DNA of 64,000 bases, from the NCBI RefSeq assembly GCF_022206305.1, contig NZ_JAKOIW010000001.1, positions 310,001 through 374,000 of the forward strand, written 5' to 3'. Under the pieces are notes generated by a model. That model saw nothing but the letters and a program-made list of their open reading frames with translations, was not told the origin of the DNA and did no database searches. Shown here in pieces: positions 9,601 through 17,117 of this stretch. Each line of letters starts with the position of its first letter. The first letter of the stretch is position 1. The position numbers and the translations under genes were made by a program. This DNA is from Gordonia sp. 'Campus' (lineage in GTDB: Bacteria; Actinomycetota; Actinomycetes; Mycobacteriales; Mycobacteriaceae).

Positions 9601-12119
9601 TCGAGCAGCAACGCGCTGATCACCGAGGCGGAGTCGTTCGGGTTCTGCAGCGCGAGGAAGATCCGGAAGACGGCGGCTTCGAGCTCGGGGGTGCGCTCGA
9701 GTTCGGTGACGCCGTAGTGGCCGAGTGCGCGACCCAGCTGATCGTGGAACGCCGCGGGCAGTCCGTCGCGTTCGACGTCGAGACTCTGCAGGTAGGTGTG
9801 GAAGTTCTCCCGTGCGCTGTGCACGTGCTCGACGCCGACCTCGTGGCTCGACGGCCGGTTCTGGCTCAACTCGGCGAGGTCGGCGAACACCGTCACGAGT
9901 TCGAGTTCGTCGGCCAGCGGTCGACGTCCGCTGTCGATGGCGGCACGGCGGACGGACAGGTATTCGTCGAGCAGTCGTGTCCGGTGGTTCGGGTCCACGT
10001 CGTAGCCGAGCAGCTGGCTGCGGAGATCCTCCTGGCTACGGGTGGTCCGCTCGGTCGGGTCGACCTGCGGCTCCTCCGGCAGTTCGAGGTCGACGGTCGC
10101 ACCGACTTCCTCTTCGACCTCGTCTCCCTCATCGGCCAGCGGCTCCAGCCGCATCAGGGTCGCGCCGGTCTCGACCTGCGTGCCGACCGACACGGCGCAC
10201 TCCTTGACGCGCGAGCGCACCGGGGCACGCAGCACGGTCTCCATCTTCATGCTCTCGAGCACCAGGATGGGAGCGCCGGCCTCGACCTCGTCGCCGGCCT
10301 GGATGGGTGTGGCGACGACGAGCGCGGGTGCGGGCGAGCGCACCACACCGCCCTCGTCGCGACTGACGCGGTGGGTGACCCCGTCGACGTCGACGAGGTG
10401 GATCGGTCCATGGGTGTCGGTGAGCAGGCGGTAGCGGACCCGGTTCACCACGAGCTGCGCGGCGTGGTCGTCGAAACGCTCCAGGTCGACGTCGGCGGTG
10501 CGGGTCTCCCCCGGCGCCTCGATGACGACCCGGAAGCGATGAGCACCGATGGCGGCGACACGCACGCGGTAGGCGACGCCGCGCAGCTTGAGGTCGAGCG
10601 GGCGCCCGCTCTCGTGCTGCACCTGCGGGCGACCACCGGAGGCCGTCGACATCAGGCGCTGCCGTTCGACGAGTTCCTCTTCCTCGTAGGCGTCGATCGC
10701 GGCGGCGATGAGAGCGATCGCCGAGTGCCGGTTGGCGACGAGGCCGCCCTCGGCGCGCACGCGGTCGATCCAGCCGGTGTCCGCGCTGCCGTCGATGACC
10801 TGGGGCTGGTCGAGCAGTTCGAGCACGAAGCTCTTGTTGGTCGCGCCGCCGGCGATGATGACGCGGGTCTCGCGGATGGCCCGGCGCAGACGGCCGAGCG
10901 CCTCGTCGCGATCGCGGCCGTAGGCGATGATCTTGGCGATCATCGAGTCGAAGTCGGCGGGGATGGTGTCGCCCTCGCTCACACCGGTGTCGACGCGGAT
11001 ACCCGGTCCCGCGGGCAGCTCGAGCAGGTCGATGCGACCGGGTGCGGGCGCGAAGTCGCGGTCGGGATCCTCGGCGTTGAGGCGGGCTTCGATGGCGTGT
11101 CCGCGCTCGCTCGGTGCCGCACCCTCGAGCCGTCCGCCGGAGGCGACGTGCAGCTGCGCGCGCACCAGGTCGAAGCCGGTGGTCGCCTCGGTGATCGGGT
11201 GCTCCACCTGCAAACGGGTGTTGACCTCGAGAAACGCGAGGAGATTCTCGCCCGGGTGGTAGAGGAACTCGACGGTGGCCGCGCCCCGGTAACCCACGGC
11301 GACGGCGAGCCGCTCCGCCGAGGCCTTGAGCTCGGCGACCCGGTCCGCGGGGAGGACCGGCGACGCCGATTCCTCGATGATCTTCTGGTTGCGGCGTTGG
11401 ACCGAGCAGTCACGCACGCCCAGCGCCCAGGCCGTGCCCTGACCGTCGGCGATGACCTGGACCTCGACGTGACGCGCGCCGGTCACGAGACGTTCCAGGA
11501 ACACCACGCCGCTGCCGAAGGCGCGCTCGGCCTCCTCGCGGGTGCGGGTGTAGGCGTCGCGGAGATCGGCGTCGCTGGTGACCTTCCGGATGCCGCGGCC
11601 GCCACCGCCCGCGGTCGCCTTCAGCATCAACGGGTAGCCGATCTCGGCTGCCGCGGCCACCGCCTCGTCGAGGGTGTCCACACCGCCGCGGCTCCACGCC
11701 GCCACGGGGACGCCCACCTCTTCGGCGATCAGCTTGGCGCCGATCTTGTCGCCGAGCTTGCGCATCGCCTCGGCCGACGGCCCGACGAAGGTGACGCCGA
11801 TCCGGTCGCACAGTTCGGCGAACAGCGGGTCCTCGGCCACGAAGCCCCAGCCGACCCACGCCGCGTCGGCACCGGTCTCGAGCAGAGCGTGCTCGAGCAC
11901 CTTCATGTTCAGGTAGGGACGCGATGCCGCGGGCCCGAGGTCGTAGGCGACGTCCGCCTCGCGCACGAACGTGGCGTTTCGATCCACGTCGGTGTGCAGT
12001 GCGATGACCTCGATGGGTTGCCGGGTCTCCTCCGACAGGCCCCGAACGGCGTGGATGAGCCGCATCGCGGCTTCACCTCGGTTCACGATGGCGATACGAG
12101 AAAACAACACCGACTCCAT
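6624..12119 (-). CDS. Single-chain acyl-CoA carboxylase (biotin carboxylase, BCCP, central and carboxyltransferase domains fused)
   Basis: A 1,831-residue multidomain enzyme. Residues 1-455 are biotin carboxylase, with the ATP-grasp glycine loop GGGGRGIRKV at 171-180, the QRRNQKIIEE region and EVNTRLQVEHPITE near 298. Residues about 590-660 are the biotin carrier, with biotinyl Lys625 in ESMKMET. A long helical central region follows. The last ~500 residues are carboxyltransferase: an SSGARISMDSGTENMDW segment, then LANLSGFDGSPES and RYHGGAFVVFSKALNPNM. The central region and CT-C motifs resemble the eukaryotic single-chain acetyl-CoA carboxylase more than the split actinobacterial AccA3/AccD pairs. 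It should make malonyl-CoA or a substituted malonyl-CoA. The ribosome-binding site for ATG 12119 is weak; a GTG three codons in has GGAG before it. The gene stands alone, convergent with SRPBCC. Confidence 0.88.
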   Translation of the reverse strand: MESVLFSRIAIVNRGEAAMRLIHAVRGLSEETRQPIEVIALHTDVDRNATFVREADVAYDLGPAASRPYLNMKVLEHALLETGADAAWVGWGFVAEDPLFAELCDRIGVTFVGPSAEAMRKLGDKIGAKLIAEEVGVPVAAWSRGGVDTLDEAVAAAAEIGYPLMLKATAGGGGRGIRKVTSDADLRDAYTRTREEAERAFGSGVVFLERLVTGARHVEVQVIADGQGTAWALGVRDCSVQRRNQKIIEESASPVLPADRVAELKASAERLAVAVGYRGAATVEFLYHPGENLLAFLEVNTRLQVEHPITEATTGFDLVRAQLHVASGGRLEGAAPSERGHAIEARLNAEDPDRDFAPAPGRIDLLELPAGPGIRVDTGVSEGDTIPADFDSMIAKIIAYGRDRDEALGRLRRAIRETRVIIAGGATNKSFVLELLDQPQVIDGSADTGWIDRVRAEGGLVANRHSAIALIAAAIDAYEEEELVERQRLMSTASGGRPQVQHESGRPLDLKLRGVAYRVRVAAIGAHRFRVVIEAPGETRTADVDLERFDDHAAQLVVNRVRYRLLTDTHGPIHLVDVDGVTHRVSRDEGGVVRSPAPALVVATPIQAGDEVEAGAPILVLESMKMETVLRAPVRSRVKECAVSVGTQVETGATLMRLEPLADEGDEVEEEVGATVDLELPEEPQVDPTERTTRSQEDLRSQLLGYDVDPNHRTRLLDEYLSVRRAAIDSGRRPLADELELVTVFADLAELSQNRPSSHEVGVEHVHSARENFHTYLQSLDVERDGLPAAFHDQLGRALGHYGVTELERTPELEAAVFRIFLALQNPNDSASVISALLLEWLDEPTPRDELREAVGTALDRLVAATQVRFPAVSDLARGVIYAWYGQPLLLRDRARVYSNVRKQLKYLDENPDAADRTSRIDDMVRSTEPLVRLLGQRIERHADNTVMLEVLTRRYYGNRGLSDIRIREAGGATFVVAERDAGNIASAAVGFDALPAAIGGLAELARDTAAIDADIYLAWEQQPDDFDVLAGTLHDIVATSSLPPQVHRITLTVAGSADARMHHHVTFRPSATGMAEERLIRGLHPYIAQRMQMERLRKFDLTRLPSSDDEEVYLFRCVARENSSDERLVAFAQVRDLTALREQDGRLLTLPTAEAALASCVDSIRRAQRGLRTLSGANRIVMYVWPPIDVDAGVLDLIADHIRGTTQGVALEEVQLIARRRDRDTGELSKVSVHFSVNATGGFDVRVTEPSDEPIEPVDEYRQKVLRAAKRNTVYPYELAAILGEFTEYDLDAEQRLVQVDRPKGRNSAAIVAGVVTTPTEKYPRGVTRVVLLGDPTKSLGALAEPECSRLVAALDLAEQMQVPLEWYALSSGARISMDSGTENMDWIALALKRIVEFTQAGGEINIVVAGINVGGQPYWNAEATMLMHTKGILVMTPESAMVLTGKQSLDFSGGVSAEDNFGIGGYDRVMGPNGQAQYWAPNLGAARDLLMAHYEHTYVLPGEQTPRRAITSDPVDRDISDYPHVLAGSDFTTVGQIFSAASNPDRKKPFDIRTVIRAVADQDHPVLERWAGMADAETAVVCDLHMGGIPVCLLGIESREVPRRGYTPTDGPDTYTAGTLFPQSSKKAARAINVASGNRPLVVLANLSGFDGSPESLRKLQLEYGAEIGRAIVNFEGPIVFCVISRYHGGAFVVFSKALNPNMTVLAIDGSFASVLGGAPAAAVVFAGDVAKRVGADARVRELEAETAQATGPDRSRLNAELADLRQSVRAEKISEIAAEFDAVHSIRRAVEVGSVDAVIQADELRPQIIGAIEKSPAWGRQDSEVVSS

Positions 12120-12317
12120 TCACGTCGTCGTCGTGCGGCTGAAGGTCCGCAGGTACGGTACAGCGCGGCGACCCAGCTCAGTGGCGATCCGGGACGCGCG
12201 GGGTGGTTCGACGGTGTGATTCTTACGAGTCAAATCGCTACGCGCGAGTACGGCGCGTCGGAAGGTGGCCGGAAGCACCTGTTCCGGACGCCGGGAGAGC
12301 GGGTTTTCGCATGCTCC

Positions 12318-13310
12318 CTACGAGGAGCCCCGCTGGGGAGCCGGGATGCCGTGATGCAGTTCCGCGACATCGGGATGAGCACGCGTACGCGACTTCCAGG
12401 CGTTCTCGCCGTAGGTGGCGAAGATGGGGTTGTCGGGATCGGTCTCGACGCCGCGCGACCGGCGCGCGAGGTCGGGCGGCAGGTCGATGATCGGAACCAC
12501 CGCGTCCAGGGCCGGATTGAGAAAGAACGGGATGGACACGCGATCGGTGCCGGGCGCGGGGGCCTGGACCCGATGCCGGGTGGCCCGCAGGTAACCGCCG
12601 GTGGCGACCTCCAGCAGCTCCCCGATGTTGACGATGAACGCGCCATCCATCGGCGGCACGTCCACCCACTGTCCAGGCGTCAGCTCCACCTGGAGGCCCG
12701 CCGAGTCGGGCTCGACCAGCAGGAGAGTCAACACGCCCGAATCCTTGTGTGCGCCGACCCCCTGGCTTCTGTTCGCGGTGCCGGGATACCGCACCACCTT
12801 CATCAAGGTCGCGGGCCGATGCGCGAAGGCATCGTCGAACACCGTCGGTTCGGCTCCCAGCGACGACGCCCAGTGACGCAGCAGCCGAAGACCCACAGCC
12901 GACAGCGCGGCACTCCAGTCGTCGAAGATTTCCCGGAATCCCGGGATCGACGTGGGCCACAGATTGGGGCCCTGCAGATGCCAATACCCCTGCGCTCCAT
13001 CGATGACGGCGCGCTCCGGGCCGATATCGATCTGCTCACGCCAGTCGACCTGCCCGTTCGTCAGCTCGCCACCGAGCCGTGAATAGCCGCGAAACTGCGC
13101 GCTCTGCAATTGACTGATCTCGTTCTTGTCGGCGTCGGGCAGAGCGAAGAACTCACGCGCCGTCGACAGAACCTCCGCCTGACGGTCGACGCCGACGCCA
13201 TGCCCGACCAGATAGAAGAAGCCCGAGGTGTGCCCAGCCTCGCGCAGTGCCACCGCGAATTCCTCCGGCGCGTCGTCGGCCGTGGACAGATCAACCACCG
13301 GCACAGTCAT
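12318..13310 (-). CDS. Isopenicillin N synthase-like 2-oxoglutarate/Fe(II) oxygenase
   Basis: A 330-residue protein of the IPNS/2OG-Fe(II) oxygenase family. The iron triad is His188, Asp190 (AHKDSG) and His246 (RATRHRVQAP), and the 2OG-anchoring pair is Arg257 and Ser259 (RVSIPFF). The N-terminal DIOX_N region has PVVDLS and GFFYLVGHGV. I chose the ATG at 13310 after GGATGG because the family begins almost directly with 'VPVVDLS'. It is cytosolic and hydroxylates or oxidises a small molecule, cosubstrate 2-oxoglutarate. It lies 65 bp downstream of a kinase-like gene on the same strand and could be the last gene of the 18.9-12.3 kb operon. Substrate unknown. Confidence 0.85.
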   Translation of the reverse strand: MTVPVVDLSTADDAPEEFAVALREAGHTSGFFYLVGHGVGVDRQAEVLSTAREFFALPDADKNEISQLQSAQFRGYSRLGGELTNGQVDWREQIDIGPERAVIDGAQGYWHLQGPNLWPTSIPGFREIFDDWSAALSAVGLRLLRHWASSLGAEPTVFDDAFAHRPATLMKVVRYPGTANRSQGVGAHKDSGVLTLLLVEPDSAGLQVELTPGQWVDVPPMDGAFIVNIGELLEVATGGYLRATRHRVQAPAPGTDRVSIPFFLNPALDAVVPIIDLPPDLARRSRGVETDPDNPIFATYGENAWKSRTRAHPDVAELHHGIPAPQRGSS

Positions 13311-13375
13311 GACGCCATCCTCACTCCTGTCGGCGGCCGAGGCCAACACCGAAGCCGCAGGGGCGCGGCGTGCGC

Positions 13376-14473
13376 CTACGCCGACCCCGCCGCCAGGGCA
13401 CGCACCTGTGCCACCGAGTCCCAATCGACCACAGCGGCGCAGTTCCGCCGCAGCAACGCGAGGATGAGGGTGTTGACCGTCTCGTTGTCGGGGAGCACGT
13501 CGATCGCGGCCAGGGTGATGAACAGGCCGCTGAGCAGCTGCACGCGGTAGTCCCTCAGCGCTGTCGTCTCGTCGTAGCCGGTCGACTTCTGCGCGAAGGT
13601 CTCCGCGTAGTGGGTGATCAGCCGGCGCTCGTGCGCTCGACGATCCTCGACGTCGACACTGCCCGACATGAAGTACCCGACGTCGTACATGGGATTGCGG
13701 AGGCCGGTGACCTGCCAGTCGATCAAGACCGCGCGTCGGACGTCTCCGACCGAGTCGAACAACACGTTGTCCACGCGGGGATCACCATGGGTGAAGGTGA
13801 GGTGCTCCTGCGGGACCAGGTGCCACACCCGGACGAGCTCGATCGCCTGACGGATCGCCTCGAGATGGTTGTCGGGAAGGTCATCGGCGAACCGGGTGAG
13901 TGCCTGCCCCGCCCCGCGTTCGGCCGCGTCGGACCAGTAGTCGCAGACATCGCTCAGCCGGATCATCCATGCCGGCGCGGTGGCGGTGTCCATCGGATGG
14001 AACTCCGAGTGCACATTCGCGAGTTCGGTCAGCACCGCTGTCGCGTCCTCGACGGTCGCGCCCTGAACCTGGTTTCCCGCAACGGCACTCGTACTCAGGT
14101 CCTCCATCACCAGATTGATCGTGGTCTCGTCTCCGGCCACCCAGTACTTCAGTGGGATCCGGCAGGCGTTCCGCGCGGAGATGTCGACATACGCGCCGAT
14201 CTCGCGATGGTATGCACCACTGCGCAATCCGTGCGCGTGTACATCAGGGTCACGGGGTTTCAGCTTGACCACGACCGCATCGGGCGCTCCGGGAGACGTC
14301 CTGGCATAGGCGACACTCACCCGTACGGTGTCGCTGACATTGCCCGCGCCGATCGGCTCGATCGTGATCGCCGCGATCGACGTGTCGTGGCCGGCGTGGC
14401 AGAGGACTTCCTCCATCCAGGCTGCGGTGATGTCGTCGGTGGTGTCGATGAGCTTCGGCGTTGTCAGCGTCAT
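13376..14473 (-). CDS. APH/EcKinase-like small-molecule phosphotransferase
   Basis: A 365-residue protein with the aminoglycoside-phosphotransferase/ecdysteroid-kinase-like fold. The N-lobe has IGAGNVSDTVRV and the lysine-bearing strand VVVKLK; the ATP-grasp-side motif is LVMEDLST. The catalytic loop HGDPRVDNVLFD and the metal-binding IDWQ stretch lie near residues 230-260. It is clearly a paralogue of the protein encoded at 15933-17027; both share DVGYF/DVAYF and a following charged helix. It would phosphorylate a hydroxyl of a small molecule with ATP. The start overlaps the SnoaL-like gene by ATGA. The substrate cannot be named; actinomycete members are usually annotated only as 'phosphotransferase family protein'. 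Confidence 0.8.
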   Translation of the reverse strand: MTLTTPKLIDTTDDITAAWMEEVLCHAGHDTSIAAITIEPIGAGNVSDTVRVSVAYARTSPGAPDAVVVKLKPRDPDVHAHGLRSGAYHREIGAYVDISARNACRIPLKYWVAGDETTINLVMEDLSTSAVAGNQVQGATVEDATAVLTELANVHSEFHPMDTATAPAWMIRLSDVCDYWSDAAERGAGQALTRFADDLPDNHLEAIRQAIELVRVWHLVPQEHLTFTHGDPRVDNVLFDSVGDVRRAVLIDWQVTGLRNPMYDVGYFMSGSVDVEDRRAHERRLITHYAETFAQKSTGYDETTALRDYRVQLLSGLFITLAAIDVLPDNETVNTLILALLRRNCAAVVDWDSVAQVRALAAGSA

Positions 14474-14826
14474 GACCAGGATCCTTCGAGGTAGTCGGGA
14501 TTCCACACATCGGTGATGACACCGTCGTGGACTTTGAAGATCTCGATGCCGCAGAGACGCTCGCCCGTCGTGAGACGTTCGGCGTTCCAGGTGAGGGACG
14601 CGAACATCTCGTCGCCGACGAGTGTGACCACGGTGAACTTCGGCTGATGCGCGGCGAGGTCGGCGACGATGCGCTCTCGTTGCTCGCGTCGGCTGAGTGA
14701 CCGGATACTGCCCGCCCCGTGGCGTGTCATCGGGTCGCCGCAGATCTCGTCGACCAGGTCGATCTGCTCGTCGTTGTACAGTTCGTAGACGTAGCGTTCG
14801 ACGAGTCGTACTGCGCCAGTGCTCAT
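14470..14826 (-). CDS. SnoaL/NTF2-like fold protein
   Basis: A 118-residue protein with the cone-shaped NTF2/SnoaL pattern: an N-terminal helix with VERYVYELYNDEQIDLVDEICG, a loop with HGAG, a middle helix REQRERIVADLAAHQP, then strands with EMFASLTWNAER and a closing IEIFKVHDGVITDVWNPDY. Members include polyketide cyclases, ketosteroid isomerase and limonene-epoxide-hydrolase-like proteins. It overlaps the next gene by four bases and lies 28 bp from the LLM oxidoreductase, all in one operon. A catalytic role on the operon's intermediate is plausible but unproven. Confidence 0.75.
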   Translation of the reverse strand: MSTGAVRLVERYVYELYNDEQIDLVDEICGDPMTRHGAGSIRSLSRREQRERIVADLAAHQPKFTVVTLVGDEMFASLTWNAERLTTGERLCGIEIFKVHDGVITDVWNPDYLEGSWS

Positions 14827-14854
14827 GTGATGACTTTCTGATGGATTCTGTCGG

Positions 14855-15940
14855 TCAACTGCCGAGAGCGACGAATTCGGAGACCGTGCTGTCGAGCTCG
14901 GTGGGTGTCGCGCCGTGCATGATCACGCCGTCGACCCCCAGGTCGAACTGCGCCCGCACTCTCTCTGCGCAATGCCGTGGCGTCCCCATGGCCGCGCAGT
15001 CGAGCCACTCGGCGGGGATCACGTCGCGGAGACGTTCGAACGTGGCGGTGTCCCCGACGGCATCGGCCCATCCCGGTAGCTCGCGCACCACCTCGGACTC
15101 CCGGAACCTGTTCAGCGCGGCTCTATCCCACCGGTTGGTCGACACCAGAAGATCCCCGTAGACCTGGAGGTAGGTGGCGATCCGGCCGACCGTCTTCTTC
15201 AGGATGACCTGTTCGTCGAGCTCGTCGGTGACGGTGGCATAGCACGACCACACCTCGACCGAGTCGGGGTCGCGTCCGGCCGCGGCCGCGGCGTCCTTGA
15301 CGGTGCGTACGACCCTGGCCGTGGTCTCGTCGGAGAAGAACGTATGCAGCACGACGAGGTCGTAGGCGCGACCGGCCATGGCGAGGGTCTCGGGCCCGAA
15401 GGCCGTGGTGGCCAGCTTGATGTCCTCGTCGAAACCGGGGTCGAGTTTGATCGCCGGGAACCTGCCGAGCGCCCCGTCGTAATCGGTCACGGTCTCACCA
15501 CGCCACAGTCTGCGCATCAGATGAGCGAACTCTTCGAGTTGTGCGGTGGTCGTGTGCGCGAGTCCGAGCCCAGCGATCTGGGGACGCAGACCGCGGCCGA
15601 CGCCGAGGGTGAAGCGACCACGGGTGAGGCGATGCATGGTGGTCGCGAAGGCCGCGGCGATCGCCGGGTGGCGGGTGTTGATGTTGGTTGCCGCGGTGGT
15701 GATCCCGATGCGATCGGTGACGGCTCCGGCCGCCCCGGACAGGGCACACGCCTCCTTGACGTTGAGCCGTTCGGAGATGAATGCCTGCCCGAGGCCGAGA
15801 CGCTCAGCGTGCGCGAGCTCGCCCAACATCTCTCGGGGGTCGTCGACGTGCCCGCCGAGCGTGTAGAAGCCCAGTCGGTCGGTTCCGATCGCAGGAGCGC
15901 CGGTCCGCGGTCGATGCTCGCGGATGACCGTGTCAGACAT
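14855..15940 (-). CDS. LLM-class (luciferase-like, F420- or FMN-dependent) oxidoreductase
   Basis: A 361-residue TIM-barrel of the luciferase-like monooxygenase superfamily: LGFYTLGGHV at the first strand, ERLGLGQAFISERL, the GITTAATNINTRHPAIAAAFATTMH strand-helix, LGVGRGLRP, and a C-terminal GTPRHCAERV and GVDGVIMHG. In mycolic-acid bacteria most proteins of this shape use coenzyme F420, but FMN cannot be excluded. It overlaps the upstream kinase gene by 8 bp and is followed by SnoaL and a second kinase. I read it as the redox step of the cluster; the substrate is unknown. AAGGGGCGG precedes the ATG. Confidence 0.82.
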   Translation of the reverse strand: MSDTVIREHRPRTGAPAIGTDRLGFYTLGGHVDDPREMLGELAHAERLGLGQAFISERLNVKEACALSGAAGAVTDRIGITTAATNINTRHPAIAAAFATTMHRLTRGRFTLGVGRGLRPQIAGLGLAHTTTAQLEEFAHLMRRLWRGETVTDYDGALGRFPAIKLDPGFDEDIKLATTAFGPETLAMAGRAYDLVVLHTFFSDETTARVVRTVKDAAAAAGRDPDSVEVWSCYATVTDELDEQVILKKTVGRIATYLQVYGDLLVSTNRWDRAALNRFRESEVVRELPGWADAVGDTATFERLRDVIPAEWLDCAAMGTPRHCAERVRAQFDLGVDGVIMHGATPTELDSTVSEFVALGS

Positions 15941-17027
15941 GAACCGCCCCTTGCCCGCTCAGCGCGGCGATCCGCGCGAGCGCATTGTGGTCGCGGGCGT
16001 GCGCCAGCGAGTTGGTCACCATGGCCGTGAACAGGTCGTCACCCCGATCGGATCGCGCGACGAGCATCGCGGCGGCGACGCCGATCACCAGGTTCTGGAA
16101 GGTGCCGACCGGATAGTCCTGCACCAGCTCGGCCAGTGAGTAATCCGTGACGCCGTGCTCGACGAGGCATCGGTGGTAGTGCTCTAGCAACTCGCCTTCG
16201 GATGCCCGGCGGGTCGCCGGATCCAACGCGCCGCCGATGAAATAGGCGACATCGACGACCCCGGGCGCGAAGATGACCGTCTGCCAGTCGAGAACGGCGA
16301 GGGGCACGTCACCGCCGGCCGCGTCGAACAGGACGTTGTCCGGCCGGTAGTCGCCGTGCTGGATGGTGAACGGCATCGTACGCAGTGCGGTGTAGTAGTC
16401 GGCGATGCGCTCGGTGAACGCCGTTCCGAGTTCGATGTCGGCCGCGGACAACCGGGTTCGGTACCGGTCCACGAAACCGGCCCACCATTCGGGCATCATC
16501 TCGGTGAAGCGTGCCCAGTAGGTGTCGGAGATGTCGAGCCACGACGTACCGGCGAGTTGCGCCGATGCCCAGTAGGGTCCGTGGATTCCGGCCGCCTGCT
16601 CGACCGCGAGCCGCACCTCGCCGACAGTGCACCCGGCCAGCTGGTTACCCGGCCGGGCCGGGGTCAGATCCTCCAGGACAAGTGCGAATTCAGTGTTGTT
16701 GGAGTCGATCTCAGCGTGATGGCAACGCGGGACGCGCACCTGCAGGTTGGGTGCGATGTCTTGATAGAACCGCACCTCGCGCAGGTAGTTCAGCTCACTG
16801 CGACCGGCCGCGCGGCTCTGTTCCTTGTCGGAGGTGACCTTGATGACGAACGACGACGGGGCTGACGTGGGTGCGGAGTAGCTCACGGTCGTCCGGATGC
16901 TGTCCGCGACCTGTCCGGTTCCGATGGGGCTGGTGGCGAACTCGGTGATCGCCACCGTGCCGTCCTTCGTCCCGGTGGTGGTGAGCACGGTGTCGAGCCA
17001 GGTGGGACAGATATCAGAGGCGTGCAT
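15933..17027 (-). CDS. APH/EcKinase-like small-molecule phosphotransferase, second paralogue
   Basis: A 364-residue kinase-like protein with an N-lobe IGTGQVADSIR and FVIKV, a hinge FALVLEDLTPARPG, the catalytic loop QHGDYRPDNVLFD and the metal-binding LDWQ. The overall order matches the gene at 13376-14473, but identity looks modest, so they are diverged paralogues. The start has a clear GAGGAGAG. It lies 90 bp downstream of the phosphohistidine-domain gene and overlaps the LLM gene. Two kinases flanking a redox enzyme and a SnoaL protein suggest that phosphorylation is a real part of this pathway. Resistance-type function against a toxic alcohol is the alternative. Confidence 0.8.
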   Translation of the reverse strand: MHASDICPTWLDTVLTTTGTKDGTVAITEFATSPIGTGQVADSIRTTVSYSAPTSAPSSFVIKVTSDKEQSRAAGRSELNYLREVRFYQDIAPNLQVRVPRCHHAEIDSNNTEFALVLEDLTPARPGNQLAGCTVGEVRLAVEQAAGIHGPYWASAQLAGTSWLDISDTYWARFTEMMPEWWAGFVDRYRTRLSAADIELGTAFTERIADYYTALRTMPFTIQHGDYRPDNVLFDAAGGDVPLAVLDWQTVIFAPGVVDVAYFIGGALDPATRRASEGELLEHYHRCLVEHGVTDYSLAELVQDYPVGTFQNLVIGVAAAMLVARSDRGDDLFTAMVTNSLAHARDHNALARIAALSGQGAVHV

Positions 17028-17117
17028 CGCTCTCCTCGGTTGCGCACGGGTGGAGCGGCCGGCCCCGAGGGGATTGGCTCTCTCGGGGCCGGCCGAGTCG
17101 GATGGCGAGATGGGACT

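Noticed and set aside
12120..12317. Small gene between the carboxylase and the 2OG oxygenase
   Set aside because: Short frames there have no ribosome-binding site or homology; I see only promoter-like sequence for the carboxylase.
8415..13082. A 1,555-codon open frame on the plus strand, antisense to the acyl-CoA carboxylase
   Set aside because: It mirrors the GC-rich codons of the real carboxylase, has no recognisable domain, no ribosome-binding site and crosses a second real gene.
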